Shown here one piece after another: positions 1 to 8,368 of a stretch of 37,787 bases of DNA. A program made the position numbers and the translations under genes. The notes under the pieces were generated by a model. It was not told the DNA's origin. It did not search any database and saw only the letters and a list, made by a program, of their open reading frames with translations. Within the stretch, counting starts at the first letter, position 1. Each line of letters begins with the position of its first letter. This stretch comes from Gammaproteobacteria bacterium (GTDB taxonomy: Bacteria; Pseudomonadota; Gammaproteobacteria; UBA6186; Azoamicaceae), in the NCBI GenBank assembly GCA_020054325.1, contig JAGVLG010000059.1:1-37787 (forward strand), given 5' to 3'.

Positions 1-743
1 GCTGGTCGCGGGGATATTAGCCTTAGATGTGCGTACAGCCAATTGGCCGCTTGCCAGCAAGAGGGACAAAGGTGAAATTTGTGGGGATCCCTCAGTATAC
101 CTGCACTGAAATCATAATCACCAATGTAAATTGCCATAGGCTCAAGTAATGAAATAATAAAACCATGAAACATTTCTAGAAAATATAGCTCTATTTCAGA
201 CTTGCGATCTGTAATATTACAATATTGAACTGCCACTGCCCCAATGTTAATTCTACTAAACAATAACACTGACCAATCTTGTAGCATTAAATTATTATTG
301 CTATTTAGGTAAATACACATCTGCTCTAAATCAACTTCAGGGCTGATACAATTCGGAATAAGCCGCATATCGCCAAATATTTGGTAATTACTATAATCCG
401 GAAGCATTTGATCTTTACATTTTACTACTAAATCTGGAGATACAGTAAATACTATTTTTAACGCGATCCGAAACAAATGTTCATCAATTGAGGCATAACA
501 ATAAAAATTAAATTCGTATTGCTCTAGCGTCGTAGTTGTTTTATTCTGCTTGTGCTGTATCGCTGCTAGTTCAGTTAAAAAACGAATCAAGCCATTTTCT
601 AAATTAATAACGTCTAGAAATCTAGCTTGTGCATCCAACTCCTTGCAACTTCTAGCCAAGTTGGATAATGGATGTCTATTTAATGTGCTGGTGATTTCTG
701 CTTGATTTAAATACTTAGCGCGAAAATAATGCTCTCCTGGCAT
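1..743 (-). CDS. Hypothetical protein, C-terminus cut off by the window edge
   Basis: The minus strand stays open from an ATG at 741-743 to the first base of the window, about 247 codons without a stop, so the gene continues outside. An AGGA Shine-Dalgarno lies about eight bases before the ATG. The product starts MPGEHYFRAKYL. It is mixed in composition, rich in Leu, Ile and Asn, with no signal peptide or clear membrane helix. Near the visible end there is a short CPSCW motif. I do not recognise the family. The start lies 24 bases after the stop of the DUF4870-like gene upstream, so the two are probably co-transcribed. That neighbour gives no firm hint of function. Confidence 0.7.
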   Translation of the reverse strand, partial: MPGEHYFRAKYLNQAEITSTLNRHPLSNLARSCKELDAQARFLDVINLENGLIRFLTELAAIQHKQNKTTTTLEQYEFNFYCYASIDEHLFRIALKIVFTVSPDLVVKCKDQMLPDYSNYQIFGDMRLIPNCISPEVDLEQMCIYLNSNNNLMLQDWSVLLFSRINIGAVAVQYCNITDRKSEIELYFLEMFHGFIISLLEPMAIYIGDYDFSAGILRDPHKFHLCPSCWQAANWLYAHLRLISPRP

Positions 744-767
744 GCGCAAATCCTTTTAAATTAAATA

Positions 768-1730
768 TTATCCGAAATTAATCCTATTAAAATTTGGGCC
801 AACGGTTTCTGGTTGTTGTTGTGGCTGTATTTGTGGTTCCTTACGCATTATTACTTGATCTGCCTGTTGTTTGGTTTGTAATGCCGATCCTTCGAATATA
901 AATGGTTGCGATAATGGGTAGCGATAACTAATACCATGATATGCCGCAACTGCCCCACGTACAATCATCACGCAGGCCCAAAAGAATGGTAAAACGGTAA
1001 AGATATTAAACGGCAAATACATGCTGGTTGCAAATACTACCCGCACTGGTCGGGTCAATTCAAATAGGTATGTAGCAGCTGCAGGGGAAAGCCACACAAA
1101 TAATGTGCCTAATCCTAAGCATAAGAATTGAATAAACGTATAGGTAATTTGAAAATTCACTACCTCACGCCCTTGTTTAGCTAAAAACGGATGTTGCTCT
1201 TTTTTCCAAAGCCACAATAATAATGGCGCGATAATATTTAAAAACGGTATCCCGGTAATTAGTGCCATTCCAGAAACATGCAACATACAGCCCCAATTAC
1301 ATACTTCACGTTTTCTATTATTCACGTTAGTTACACTCTCTGATCGTTGCTGTTGCATTGCTGTATGACTGTTAAGTTGCTGCTGGATTGCGGTATTGTT
1401 GATAACTTCTTGCTGCCGTTGTTGTAAAGCGGTTACTACCTCAGGCGGCACTCGATAAGGCATGTTGGGCAAAGGTGGCGGCCCCATACCGGGAATATGC
1501 TCACCTGGTACATACTCGGTTTCAGGGAAAGGATCTGGCATATAAATTGGAGCCTCTACTGCCCTGCGTGATGATGCTTGAGGGGCAACCGCCACATGCG
1601 GGCGAGATTGCTTTGCATTTGTTTCAGCTTGCAATATTTTTTTTAGGGCGAAGTACTTCGACATAACCACATACCAGCCGCCTAAGCTACAAAGTATGAT
1701 ACTTGCAATTAAGATGGTCTGGTTGTTCAT
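768..1730 (-). CDS. DUF4870-like membrane protein with N-terminal anchor and Pro/Gln-rich linker
   Basis: 320 residues. Residues 5-25 form a hydrophobic N-terminal helix. Residues 40-140 are a low-complexity linker rich in Pro and Gln (PPPLPNMP and runs of QQQ). Residues 144-282 form a compact membrane domain with several helices. Its pattern NWGCMLHVSG, then IIAPLLLWLWKKEQHPF, then REVVNFQITY, matches the DUF4870 (Tic20-like) family. Known members are small inner-membrane proteins of unknown function, usually about 110-150 residues, so the anchor and linker are additions. The gene is followed after 24 bases by the partial gene at 1-743 and is separated from htpG by a long hairpin. Function unknown; the family call is by motif only. 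Confidence 0.75.
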   Translation of the reverse strand: MNNQTILIASIILCSLGGWYVVMSKYFALKKILQAETNAKQSRPHVAVAPQASSRRAVEAPIYMPDPFPETEYVPGEHIPGMGPPPLPNMPYRVPPEVVTALQQRQQEVINNTAIQQQLNSHTAMQQQRSESVTNVNNRKREVCNWGCMLHVSGMALITGIPFLNIIAPLLLWLWKKEQHPFLAKQGREVVNFQITYTFIQFLCLGLGTLFVWLSPAAATYLFELTRPVRVVFATSMYLPFNIFTVLPFFWACVMIVRGAVAAYHGISYRYPLSQPFIFEGSALQTKQQADQVIMRKEPQIQPQQQPETVGPNFNRINFG

Positions 1731-1750
1731 TTGAATGTCTCGTTTTGTAC

Positions 1751-1801
1751 TTATGCTCGCGTAACTATAATCTACAGATTATATAGTCACTGCGAGCATA
1801 A
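1751..1801. repeat. Long imperfect hairpin between htpG and the DUF4870-like gene
   Basis: The outer arms TATGCTCGC (1752-1760) and GCGAGCATA (1792-1800) are exactly complementary, and one more T-A pair forms at 1751/1801. Inside, ACTATAATC (1764-1772) pairs with GATTATATAGT (1777-1787) apart from a two-base bulge, closing on a four-base loop. It lies 40 bases after the htpG stop. That suits a transcription terminator or mRNA 3' end, but no T-run follows on either strand. It could also be a dispersed palindromic repeat. Confidence 0.6.
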
Positions 1802-1841
1802 ATACAACAGAGCACTACCTAATAGTCACTTACTCAAATAA

Positions 1842-3758
1842 CTATTTTAATAATAGTTTGTTCATACGCCGTACGAACGCTGCTGGATCATCCAATTGGC
1901 CGCCATCTGCCAATATCGCTTGATCTAATAGGATCCAAGATAAATCAGCGAATACTTCATCATCCGCCTCATTTTGCAAACGATTTAGTAATGAGTGATC
2001 TGGGTTCAACTCTAAAATCGGCTTAGAATGTGGTACATTTTGACCAGCGGCTCGCATCAGGCGTTCCATTTGTGGTGTCATATCATTTTCACCAGCTACA
2101 ATACATGAAGGCGATGCAGTCAAACGTCGCGTAATGCGCACATCCTGCACTTTATCGCTCAATACTTTTTTCATTTGCTCTAAAACGCTTTGTAATTCTG
2201 TGCTACGTTTTTGCTCTTCCTCTTTCGCTTCTTTATCATCAAGCTCGCCTAATTCTAAGCCACCACGTGCTACAGATTGCAATTTTTTACCTTTGTATTC
2301 ATTCAAGTGCGACATTAGCCATTCATCAACTCGATCTGATAGCAATAATACTTCAATGCCTTTCTTACGGAAGATTTCTAATTGTGGGCTATGTTTTGCC
2401 GCTAAGAATGTATCTGCTGTAACATAGTAAATCTTATCTTGGCCAGATGGCATACGTGCGATGTATTCGTCCAGAGATACATTCTGCTCTTCTGAATCGG
2501 TAAAGGTTGATGCAAAACGTAATAGGCCAGAGATTTGCTCACGATTTGCAAAGTCTTCTGCTGGACCTTCTTTCATTACCTGGCCAAACTCTTTCCAGAA
2601 CTTCTTGTATTTATCATGCTCTTTGCTTAAATCTTCTAACATTGTTAAAACACGTTTAGTAGTTGCACTGCGCATTGAATCTACTACTTTATTGCTTTGC
2701 AAAATTTCACGCGAAATGTTTAACGGTAGATCATTTGAATCCAAAATACCACGCACAAAACGTAAGTAACTCGGCAGGAACTGCTCTGAGTCATCCATTA
2801 TAAATACGCGTTGCACATATAGTTTTAAACCGCGCGGTTTGGTTGGCGACCACAAATCAAACGGTGCATGTGCTGGGATATATAATAAAGTTGTGTATTC
2901 TAGTTTACCTTCAACTTTATTGTGACTCCAAATCAATGGCGCCTCAAAATCGTGCGTAATATGCTTATATAAGTCGATGTATTGTTCATCAGTAATATCT
3001 TGTTTTGGCAAAGTCCATAATGCTGTAGCCTTGTTTACGGTTTCCTCTTCAGGTGCTTCTGCAGCAGCATCAGTTTTTTCAGCACCCTCTTCTTCTTTGC
3101 CAACAGTTTTAATTTTATGCATAACTACTGGTAAAGTAATATGATCAGAATATTTATTGATGATATGACGTAATTGCCAAGAATTTAATAAATCTTTATC
3201 TTCTTCTTTTAAATGCAAGGTGACTTCAGTACCGCGATCAGCTTTGTCGATAGTTTCTACTTCAAATGTACCTTCACCATTTGAAGACCATTCAACACCT
3301 TCACTTGCTGGAAGTCCAGCTTTACGTGTGCGAACAGTTACTTTATCTGCTACGATAAATGAAGAGTAAAAACCTACCCCAAATTGACCAATCAATTTAG
3401 AGTCTTTGGCTTGATCACCTGTTAAGGTTTTCATAAATTCTGCGGTGCCAGAGCGTGCAATAGTTCCAAGGTTTTTGATAACCTCTTCACGCGACATACC
3501 TATGCCGTTGTCCTTGACAGTAAGCGTGCCTGCCTTTTCGTCAAAGGTCACTATAATTTTCAGTTCACTATCACCTTCGTAAAGTGCTGGGTTTGCAAGG
3601 GCTGCATAGCGCAATTTATCGGCAGCATCAGAGGCGTTCGAGATTAGCTCGCGTAAGAATATTTCTTTATTGCTGTATAAGCTATGCACCATTAAATGCA
3701 ATAATTGCTTGGTTTCTGCCTGAAAACCTAAAGTTTCTTTTGCCGCTGTAGCACTCAT
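1842..3758 (-). CDS. htpG: HtpG, bacterial Hsp90 chaperone
   Basis: Cytosolic ATP-dependent chaperone of the Hsp90 family. From the start at 3758 the product has 638 residues, close to the usual 620-640. The GHKL ATPase signatures are intact: [12 protein letters not shown] with Glu37 and Asn41, DNGIGMS, and [11 protein letters not shown]. The middle domain follows, then a C-terminal dimerisation domain ending near RRMNKLLLK. An acidic, Ala/Glu-rich linker ([18 protein letters not shown]) joins the N and middle domains. The frame is open to 3959, but the extra 67 residues are not family-like. The start at 3758 has AAGGGG about seven bases upstream and lies downstream of a sigma32-type promoter. 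It is divergent from the ATPase gene at 4004. Confidence 0.97.
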   Translation of the reverse strand: MSATAAKETLGFQAETKQLLHLMVHSLYSNKEIFLRELISNASDAADKLRYAALANPALYEGDSELKIIVTFDEKAGTLTVKDNGIGMSREEVIKNLGTIARSGTAEFMKTLTGDQAKDSKLIGQFGVGFYSSFIVADKVTVRTRKAGLPASEGVEWSSNGEGTFEVETIDKADRGTEVTLHLKEEDKDLLNSWQLRHIINKYSDHITLPVVMHKIKTVGKEEEGAEKTDAAAEAPEEETVNKATALWTLPKQDITDEQYIDLYKHITHDFEAPLIWSHNKVEGKLEYTTLLYIPAHAPFDLWSPTKPRGLKLYVQRVFIMDDSEQFLPSYLRFVRGILDSNDLPLNISREILQSNKVVDSMRSATTKRVLTMLEDLSKEHDKYKKFWKEFGQVMKEGPAEDFANREQISGLLRFASTFTDSEEQNVSLDEYIARMPSGQDKIYYVTADTFLAAKHSPQLEIFRKKGIEVLLLSDRVDEWLMSHLNEYKGKKLQSVARGGLELGELDDKEAKEEEQKRSTELQSVLEQMKKVLSDKVQDVRITRRLTASPSCIVAGENDMTPQMERLMRAAGQNVPHSKPILELNPDHSLLNRLQNEADDEVFADLSWILLDQAILADGGQLDDPAAFVRRMNKLLLK

Positions 3759-3798
3759 GTCTATACCCCTTGTTGGAATTTTTAACTTGAGTACATAT

Positions 3799-3824
3799 AT
3801 ATGGGTGGATTGGTTTTTTTCAAG
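3799..3824 (-). promoter_or_regulatory. Sigma32 (heat-shock) promoter of htpG
   Basis: Read on the minus strand, CTTGAAA (3818-3824) is followed after 11 bases by ACCCATAT (3799-3806). This is close to the RpoH consensus CTTGAAA-N11-16-CCCCATNT. It lies about 40-65 bases before the htpG start codon. Position, sequence and the downstream chaperone gene agree. The transcription start has not been seen and is inferred to be near 3790. Confidence 0.75.
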
Positions 3825-3904
3825 GTGCGATGGCGTGTCAGCGCGCCATACTTGGTTAGTCAATGAAACTGGGTTATCGAGACTGCTTGCAGCTGCACGT
3901 AGCT

Positions 3905-4003
3905 CTCCGGAAGCCTCCACTGCTAGCGGAAGGTTTTGCAGCAAACCCTCCATTGACAATGGAAGGTTTTCGGTATAGGCTATCCAGTATAGATGGAGGG
4001 TTT
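3905..4003. repeat. Three degenerate tandem 33-nt palindromic repeats
   Basis: Units 3905-3937, 3938-3970 and 3971-4003 are each 33 bases. They share a core of a TCC-containing left part, a short centre, then GGA(A/G)GG and TTT. The middle unit with its flank forms a hairpin: AAACCCTCCATTG pairs with CAATGGAAGGTTT around a single A, with one mismatch. Because 33 is a multiple of three, both strands are open across the units and would encode 11-residue repeats (pattern PPL..EGF on the plus strand). The last unit supplies the GGAGG Shine-Dalgarno of the gene at 4004. Only three units, no spacers, so not CRISPR. Confidence 0.7.
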
Positions 4004-5329
4004 ATGAGCATCTCGCAAGAGTTACTAACACGTATAGTGCTAGACCAGCATGAGAAAAATGACTGGCCAAAAGAATATATACCTAGAACAATTGAATCAA
4101 AACTTGCGCGTTTTTCTCGGAATAAAGAAATAATTGTGCTCGCTGGCGTACGACGTTGTGGCAAATCCGTATTGTTAGAGCATGAACGAAGAAGACATGA
4201 AAAAAGTAATGATTTTCACTTCAACTTTGAAGACGAGCGTCTGGTCACCTTTGATGCAGAAGATTTTGAATTATTACACCAAGTTTTAATTACGCTGTAT
4301 GGCGTACAGACAACCTTTTATTTTGATGAAATCCAAAATATACCATCTTGGGAGTTATTTGTACGGCGCATGTATAATAGCGGCTGCAAAATATATTTAA
4401 CAGGGTCAAATGCTAATCTCTTTAGTGAAGAATTAGGTACGCGCTTGACAGGGAGATACATTGAATTACAGGTTTATCCGATTTCATTTGCAGAATTTTC
4501 GCAAAATGTAGTTCCATTAGAAAAACAGCACTATAGCACTACTGATATTGGACTATTAAAGGAGAGTTATAATAAATATTCTGAATTAGGAGGGATCCCC
4601 GCATATTTATCCAATCAAGAGCCAGATTATCTGCACTCGCTTTATTCCAGCATCTTATATAAAGATATTGTGGCGCGTTACAAAATTTCAAACCCGGAAG
4701 TGTTGAAAAGGTTAGTGTTTTTTTTAGCAAGTAATTGTGGTAAAGAAGTAACATCATCAAAACTTTTAAATATGATTAATACCAGTGGCACCATTGTTAA
4801 AAGCATCACGACAATTTCAGATTATTGCCGTTATCTGGAAAATAGCTTCTTGTGCTTTTTTGTCCATAAATATGATGATAGTCTTAAGGTACAACAGCAA
4901 GCGCCACGCAAAATCTATTTTGTAGATCATGCCTTAGCAAAAATCGTAGGCTTTAGAACTACTGAAGATTTAGGACGTATGTTAGAAAATGTTGTCTTTA
5001 TAGAATTAAAGCGCAGAAACTTTGATATTTTTTACTATAAAGGTAATAAAGAGTGCGATTTTGTATTACGTAGTAACATGCAAACAATAGCAGTAATCCA
5101 GGCATGCATAGAACTAGCTGATGCAAAAACTAAGCAAAGAGAAATTGCTGGGTTAGTGGAAGCGATGAACAGATTTGGATTAAAAGAAGGAGTTATTATA
5201 ACTATGCATGAAGAATACGAAGAAATTCAAGACATAAACGGTAAAAGTTATAAAATCATGGTAACACCAATATGGAAATGGTTGCGTGCGAAATATGCAA
5301 TCACTTTAGATAGTGGATTAGTAAATTAA
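4004..5329 (+). CDS. AAA_14/DUF4143 family ATPase
   Basis: 441 residues. N-terminal P-loop ATPase: Walker A GVRRCGKS at residues 48-55, Walker B TTFYFDEIQ with Asp108-Glu109, and a sensor-like KIYLTGSNA strand. The motifs LTGRYIELQVYPISFAEF and GGIPAYL, and later a C-terminal DUF4143 part with a KGNKECDFVL segment that resembles a PD-(D/E)XK nuclease core, are typical of this family. Members are widespread in bacteria and archaea, often in several copies, and their role is not settled. The frame is open back to 3863, but those residues are translated repeat DNA with no ribosome site. The ATG at 4004 has GGAGG four to five bases upstream. A second family member lies at 21404-22708. Confidence 0.88.
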   Translation: MSISQELLTRIVLDQHEKNDWPKEYIPRTIESKLARFSRNKEIIVLAGVRRCGKSVLLEHERRRHEKSNDFHFNFEDERLVTFDAEDFELLHQVLITLYGVQTTFYFDEIQNIPSWELFVRRMYNSGCKIYLTGSNANLFSEELGTRLTGRYIELQVYPISFAEFSQNVVPLEKQHYSTTDIGLLKESYNKYSELGGIPAYLSNQEPDYLHSLYSSILYKDIVARYKISNPEVLKRLVFFLASNCGKEVTSSKLLNMINTSGTIVKSITTISDYCRYLENSFLCFFVHKYDDSLKVQQQAPRKIYFVDHALAKIVGFRTTEDLGRMLENVVFIELKRRNFDIFYYKGNKECDFVLRSNMQTIAVIQACIELADAKTKQREIAGLVEAMNRFGLKEGVIITMHEEYEEIQDINGKSYKIMVTPIWKWLRAKYAITLDSGLVN

Positions 5330-5441
5330 TTTGCGCCTATGGTTCCTTCAATTATTCATGCTAAATTATACATGTAACTATCATTATGTTATGATTCCCG
5401 CATAAAATATAGACCAATTTTTACAGATAGAGGTAGTAAAC

Positions 5442-6593
5442 ATGCCCAAAAATGGAACAAAAAGTGCAGATACAACTCCCGAAGGTCGAGTCAATCTAAT
5501 TTTAGCAAATGAAGGGGTGTTCACAACTATTCTCTTTGCAGAGTATCTAGATGCTCGTAGCTTATTGGAGTTTTCTGTCACTTGTAGGGCAGCTAAAAAT
5601 ATCTCGTCTAAGACTATGAAAAAAAATTTATTAACTGCTGTGGTATCTGGTAATGAAGATTTAGCCAGGAAAATTGTTAAGTTTCATCCGGAGTTATTGC
5701 GAGACGCATCTGCAAGTGCTACCGACCTCTCAGGCAAAGAGATTAAAAATCTAACCCCACTACAAGCTGCAATCTGTGCTGGGGATATAGATATGGTGCA
5801 GATGATAAAAGAAGTTTTGCTACAAAAACTACACCGTGGCATAAAATTAAGCTTTGTACCAACACTTGAGATACAGCGCCAATTGACAACAATTTACCCT
5901 GAAGGAATAGATGCAAACGAGACAGCACAAATGTCTACCGCGCAAGCATTTAAAACTTCAACTCTTGTTACAATATTAAATACAATTAATGCTGCTACAG
6001 ATCTACAAGTTGCATTTGAATTAGATACCCCTGGACAACATACAGACAGCCCATTAAACGCAAGCCTACATAATTTCAGGGCACAATTTGCAGCTACCGC
6101 AAACCAAGAGCAAATATTCAATCCTTTTTATCTGCTAAAAGCCTTTGAGTTTTATGATGAACAATTTGATAACTTTAATGGCAATGCAAATGAACAATGG
6201 AATCGTAGGTTTATATTTTGGTGTCAGATAATCGGTTATATCCAGCGCCATTTACCAGCTTGCTATTTGCAAGCATTTGCGCAGGGTATTTATTACATAA
6301 ATGAAAATGACGAAAAGCTCAAGAGAGATTTTGAATTTAAGTTCGACAAAGGTTTTCACATGCGCGCCATTGCTGGGGATTTGAATAAATTAGGATATAA
6401 ATATGCTGCGGGCCTACGCGCCGCGCCACGCGAGGCGTCGCGGGTGTATATCGTGCGGCGGCCGCGGGCTGTTACGCGCGCGTTTTCAAAATTTATTGCA
6501 AACAAAAAAATCAGGCTTGGAGACTTTACACAGCAAGAGTCACAGTGGCGGCAACTCCACAGTTACCGACCGACTCGGTGCGTAATAACTTGA
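5442..6593 (+). CDS. F-box-like/ankyrin protein, candidate secreted effector
   Basis: 383 residues. Residues 27-53 (FTTILFAEYLDARSLLEFS and the next residues) look like an F-box, which in eukaryotes recruits SCF ubiquitin ligases. Residues 62-85 and 104-128 are ankyrin-like (KNLLTAVVSGNEDLARKIVK, NLTPLQAAICAGDIDMVQMI). The rest is helical and unrecognised. This layout is known among Legionellales effectors such as AnkB, so a Dot/Icm-type substrate is possible, but no secretion genes are in the window. Residues 323-347 are encoded by a GC-rich island and are Arg/Ala-rich, unlike the rest of the protein. A second frame is also open across it (6403-6585), so the true C-terminus is uncertain. AGAGG lies about seven bases before the ATG. 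Effector role is inference. Confidence 0.75.
   Translation: MPKNGTKSADTTPEGRVNLILANEGVFTTILFAEYLDARSLLEFSVTCRAAKNISSKTMKKNLLTAVVSGNEDLARKIVKFHPELLRDASASATDLSGKEIKNLTPLQAAICAGDIDMVQMIKEVLLQKLHRGIKLSFVPTLEIQRQLTTIYPEGIDANETAQMSTAQAFKTSTLVTILNTINAATDLQVAFELDTPGQHTDSPLNASLHNFRAQFAATANQEQIFNPFYLLKAFEFYDEQFDNFNGNANEQWNRRFIFWCQIIGYIQRHLPACYLQAFAQGIYYINENDEKLKRDFEFKFDKGFHMRAIAGDLNKLGYKYAAGLRAAPREASRVYIVRRPRAVTRAFSKFIANKKIRLGDFTQQESQWRQLHSYRPTRCVIT
6408..6482. other. 79% GC island inside an AT-rich gene
   Basis: By hand count 59 of 75 bases are G or C, with many CGCG and GGCC words, while the sequence on both sides is AT-rich. It falls within the last fifth of the F-box/ankyrin gene and keeps that frame open. 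A second plus-strand frame is open as well. It may be a short inserted element or an expanded low-complexity stretch. No direct repeats are obvious at its edges. Confidence 0.6.
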
Positions 6594-6669
6594 CATATTC
6601 GTGCTGCAACATTTGTTGAGTAATGCCTGCGATATATTTATCACATGTATACCACAATTTAAAATATAT

Positions 6670-7266
6670 TTAGTTAAAAAATTCTTCTTTTAAATCTATT
6701 ATTTGTTTGACAACAGTACCACAATCGTCACTGTTAAACCGAGAAGCCTTTTGTAAAATACTGTCCAAATATCCCTTGTCAAAACTTCGATAAGTTCTTA
6801 TGAGCAAATTTCTCAACGCAACCAGCCCGCTTAATTGAATTTCTTTGTCTGCATTATCGATACATTTTTCAATTAAGTTATAAGTTTCATTATTTGAATC
6901 TGCAATAAAGCCAACCTCAAGCATATACCCTGATACTTTTGCAATGTCTTTTGAATCAATCGCAGCCTCAATTTCTTGGTAGTTTTTAAAGGTTTGTTTA
7001 ATCTCGCCTTGATCATCATTTACTTGAACTCTAATTTTAGTACGAGGTGCTGAATTTTCTTCTTCGAAAAACTGTCCGGTGCTTTCCAAATCCATTTCAT
7101 TAAAACAATATACCATATCATCATCAAATAAACATACAGCATATTCAATAGCGTTGTCGCCTGTTGATTTACCTGCAATATAACCTATATAATCATTTTT
7201 TATCGATCTTTCTGGATCTTTAGTGTTAATTTTAACAATTTCATAGAATTCAAATTTAGCTTTCAT
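6670..7266 (-). CDS. Imm31-like immunity protein fused to a HEAT-like domain
   Basis: 198 residues from the ATG at 7266, chosen because GGGTG lies five bases upstream; a start at 7278 would add four residues. The first 70 or so residues (KFEFYEIVKI, YIGYIAGKS, then YCFNEMDLESTGQF) resemble Imm31, an immunity family of polymorphic toxin systems with a characteristic ESTG(K/Q)F motif. Residues 95-198 are an all-helical HEAT-like repeat region. Its pattern is close to the stand-alone immunity-like proteins at 7992-8363 and 8696-9067. It is the last gene of the toxin locus and probably neutralises a toxin not encoded here, or protects against kin. Family call by motif; partner unknown. Confidence 0.7.
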   Translation of the reverse strand: MKAKFEFYEIVKINTKDPERSIKNDYIGYIAGKSTGDNAIEYAVCLFDDDMVYCFNEMDLESTGQFFEEENSAPRTKIRVQVNDDQGEIKQTFKNYQEIEAAIDSKDIAKVSGYMLEVGFIADSNNETYNLIEKCIDNADKEIQLSGLVALRNLLIRTYRSFDKGYLDSILQKASRFNSDDCGTVVKQIIDLKEEFFN

Positions 7267-7385
7267 TGCATCACCCATGTGTTAAGCTTAGATAATGAGT
7301 TTTCATATTTAAAAATCATTTTCATTAGTGAAAAACCCTACCAAATTGAACATTATTCCATTTTGTTGCTCTAATACTATGTAGA

Positions 7386-7879
7386 TTATCCAATAGTCTT
7401 ATAATACACTGGCAACTCAAAATCAACTTGTTTACCTTCATTCTCGTTGTAGCTTAAATCTTCGAGCCTATTAAAATCTGAAATATTTAATGAGTAATTA
7501 ATACACAATTCGTAAAAATGCGATATAATTATATTCAAGTCATCAGTTATTTGAAGCTTACATTCAAATGGTAGATTTAAAGGTTCTTTAGCAGTTATCA
7601 ATGAATAAGACAAACAATTTGACTGCTCATCATACCACAAGTAAAAATGCATTTTTTCATATTGTGATCTGTTATATATTTTGTGTTAGCATCAATAATA
7701 AGATTGATTAAATCGACAAAATCTTTCTTTTCTAACAACTTCACTTCATCTGGTGGGAAATTTATACTTACCCAATTTTTTCTGCATTCAGAAACTATAT
7801 CTATACCATCTTGGAGTATAGGATCAGTTAACAAGTTTGTTAATTTATATTTTTCTATTAAACCATATAATTTATTCAT
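7386..7879 (-). pseudogene. Frameshifted hypothetical gene, probably an immunity gene
   Basis: Two overlapping minus-strand frames, 7598-7879 (starts MNKLYGLIEKYKL) and 7386-7652 (starts MHFYLWYDEQSN), join into one protein of about 164 residues if one A is added to the A6 run at 7652-7657. The joined sequence would read DHNMKK then MHFYLWYDE with no gap. The second half has no convincing ribosome site of its own. The family is not recognised. Position within a train of immunity-like genes suggests an immunity protein. The break could be a real mutation, a phase-variable homopolymer, or a sequencing error. The start codon overlaps the stop of the small ORF upstream (ATGA). Confidence 0.65.
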
Positions 7880-7995
7880 AATCTACGCACCTTTAAACCC
7901 TGGAACAACCATGATTTTTTAAATGGAATCTCTTTACCCATATCGCTTTTATGTTTTGATATTGCATCTAGAAATTCATCTGCATTATGAATCAT
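7876..7995 (-). CDS. Small coupled ORF, 39 residues
   Basis: The ORF starts ATG at 7995 and ends TGA at 7876. Its start overlaps the stop of the gene before it (ATGA at 7992-7995), and its stop overlaps the start of the gene after it (ATGA at 7876-7879). AGAGG lies six bases before the ATG. The product begins MIHNADEFLDAIS and ends WLFQGLKVRRL, a charged peptide with no known motif. Double translational coupling and the ribosome site argue that it is translated. It may be the remnant of a toxin tip or a linker cistron. Function unknown. Confidence 0.55.
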   Translation of the reverse strand: MIHNADEFLDAISKHKSDMGKEIPFKKSWLFQGLKVRRL

Positions 7996-8363
7996 ATGTT
8001 ACCTCTTGTTAACCTATCGTATAGTAATGGAATAAATACACTAACATCATCCAACATTATGTCTATACCCCATCTAATGTTATAGTTATTTGAATTCTTG
8101 TATTTATTATAAAATCGTATAACATCATCTTCTGGCAAGTTATTATGTATTCTTGCCATATGTCCTAGGCATTCAAAAATCGTTCTGATAACTTGTTCAT
8201 TAGAACAATTAAAGAGTTTTTTGCAGACTGCAAATGCTTTTTGATCACTCGTATCATTAAAAGTGACGCCAAGCAACATATCACAAATATCTTGATCTTT
8301 GTTTCCTTTTATAACTTGATCTATTTCTTGCTCGTTATAGGAACGTGGTTCAGAGTATTTCAT
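7992..8363 (-). CDS. HEAT-like immunity protein paired with the displaced toxin tip
   Basis: 123 residues, all helical, beginning MKYSEPRSYNEQEI. The central segment (DICDMLLGV, then LFNCSNEQVIRTIFECLGHM) has the spacing of HEAT-like repeats seen in small immunity proteins of polymorphic toxin loci. AAAAGG precedes the ATG by about nine bases. It follows the broken toxin cassette at 8369-8694 by five bases, the usual order of toxin then cognate immunity. It ends in an ATGA overlap with the small ORF. It has the same length and layout as the protein at 8696-9067 but diverged sequence, as expected if each matches its own toxin tip. Confidence 0.65.
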   Translation of the reverse strand: MKYSEPRSYNEQEIDQVIKGNKDQDICDMLLGVTFNDTSDQKAFAVCKKLFNCSNEQVIRTIFECLGHMARIHNNLPEDDVIRFYNKYKNSNNYNIRWGIDIMLDDVSVFIPLLYDRLTRGNI

Positions 8364-8368
8364 GATAT

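Noticed and set aside
3759-3959. Upstream extension of htpG by 67 codons
   Set aside because: The extra residues are not HtpG-like, cross the heat-shock promoter and the repeat array, and the start at 3758 has a good ribosome site.
3863-4003. Upstream extension of the ATPase through the 33-nt repeats
   Set aside because: No ribosome site before 3863, the residues are translated repeats, and GGAGG sits just before the ATG at 4004.
3905-4003. CRISPR array
   Set aside because: Three directly adjoining degenerate units with no spacers and no cas genes.
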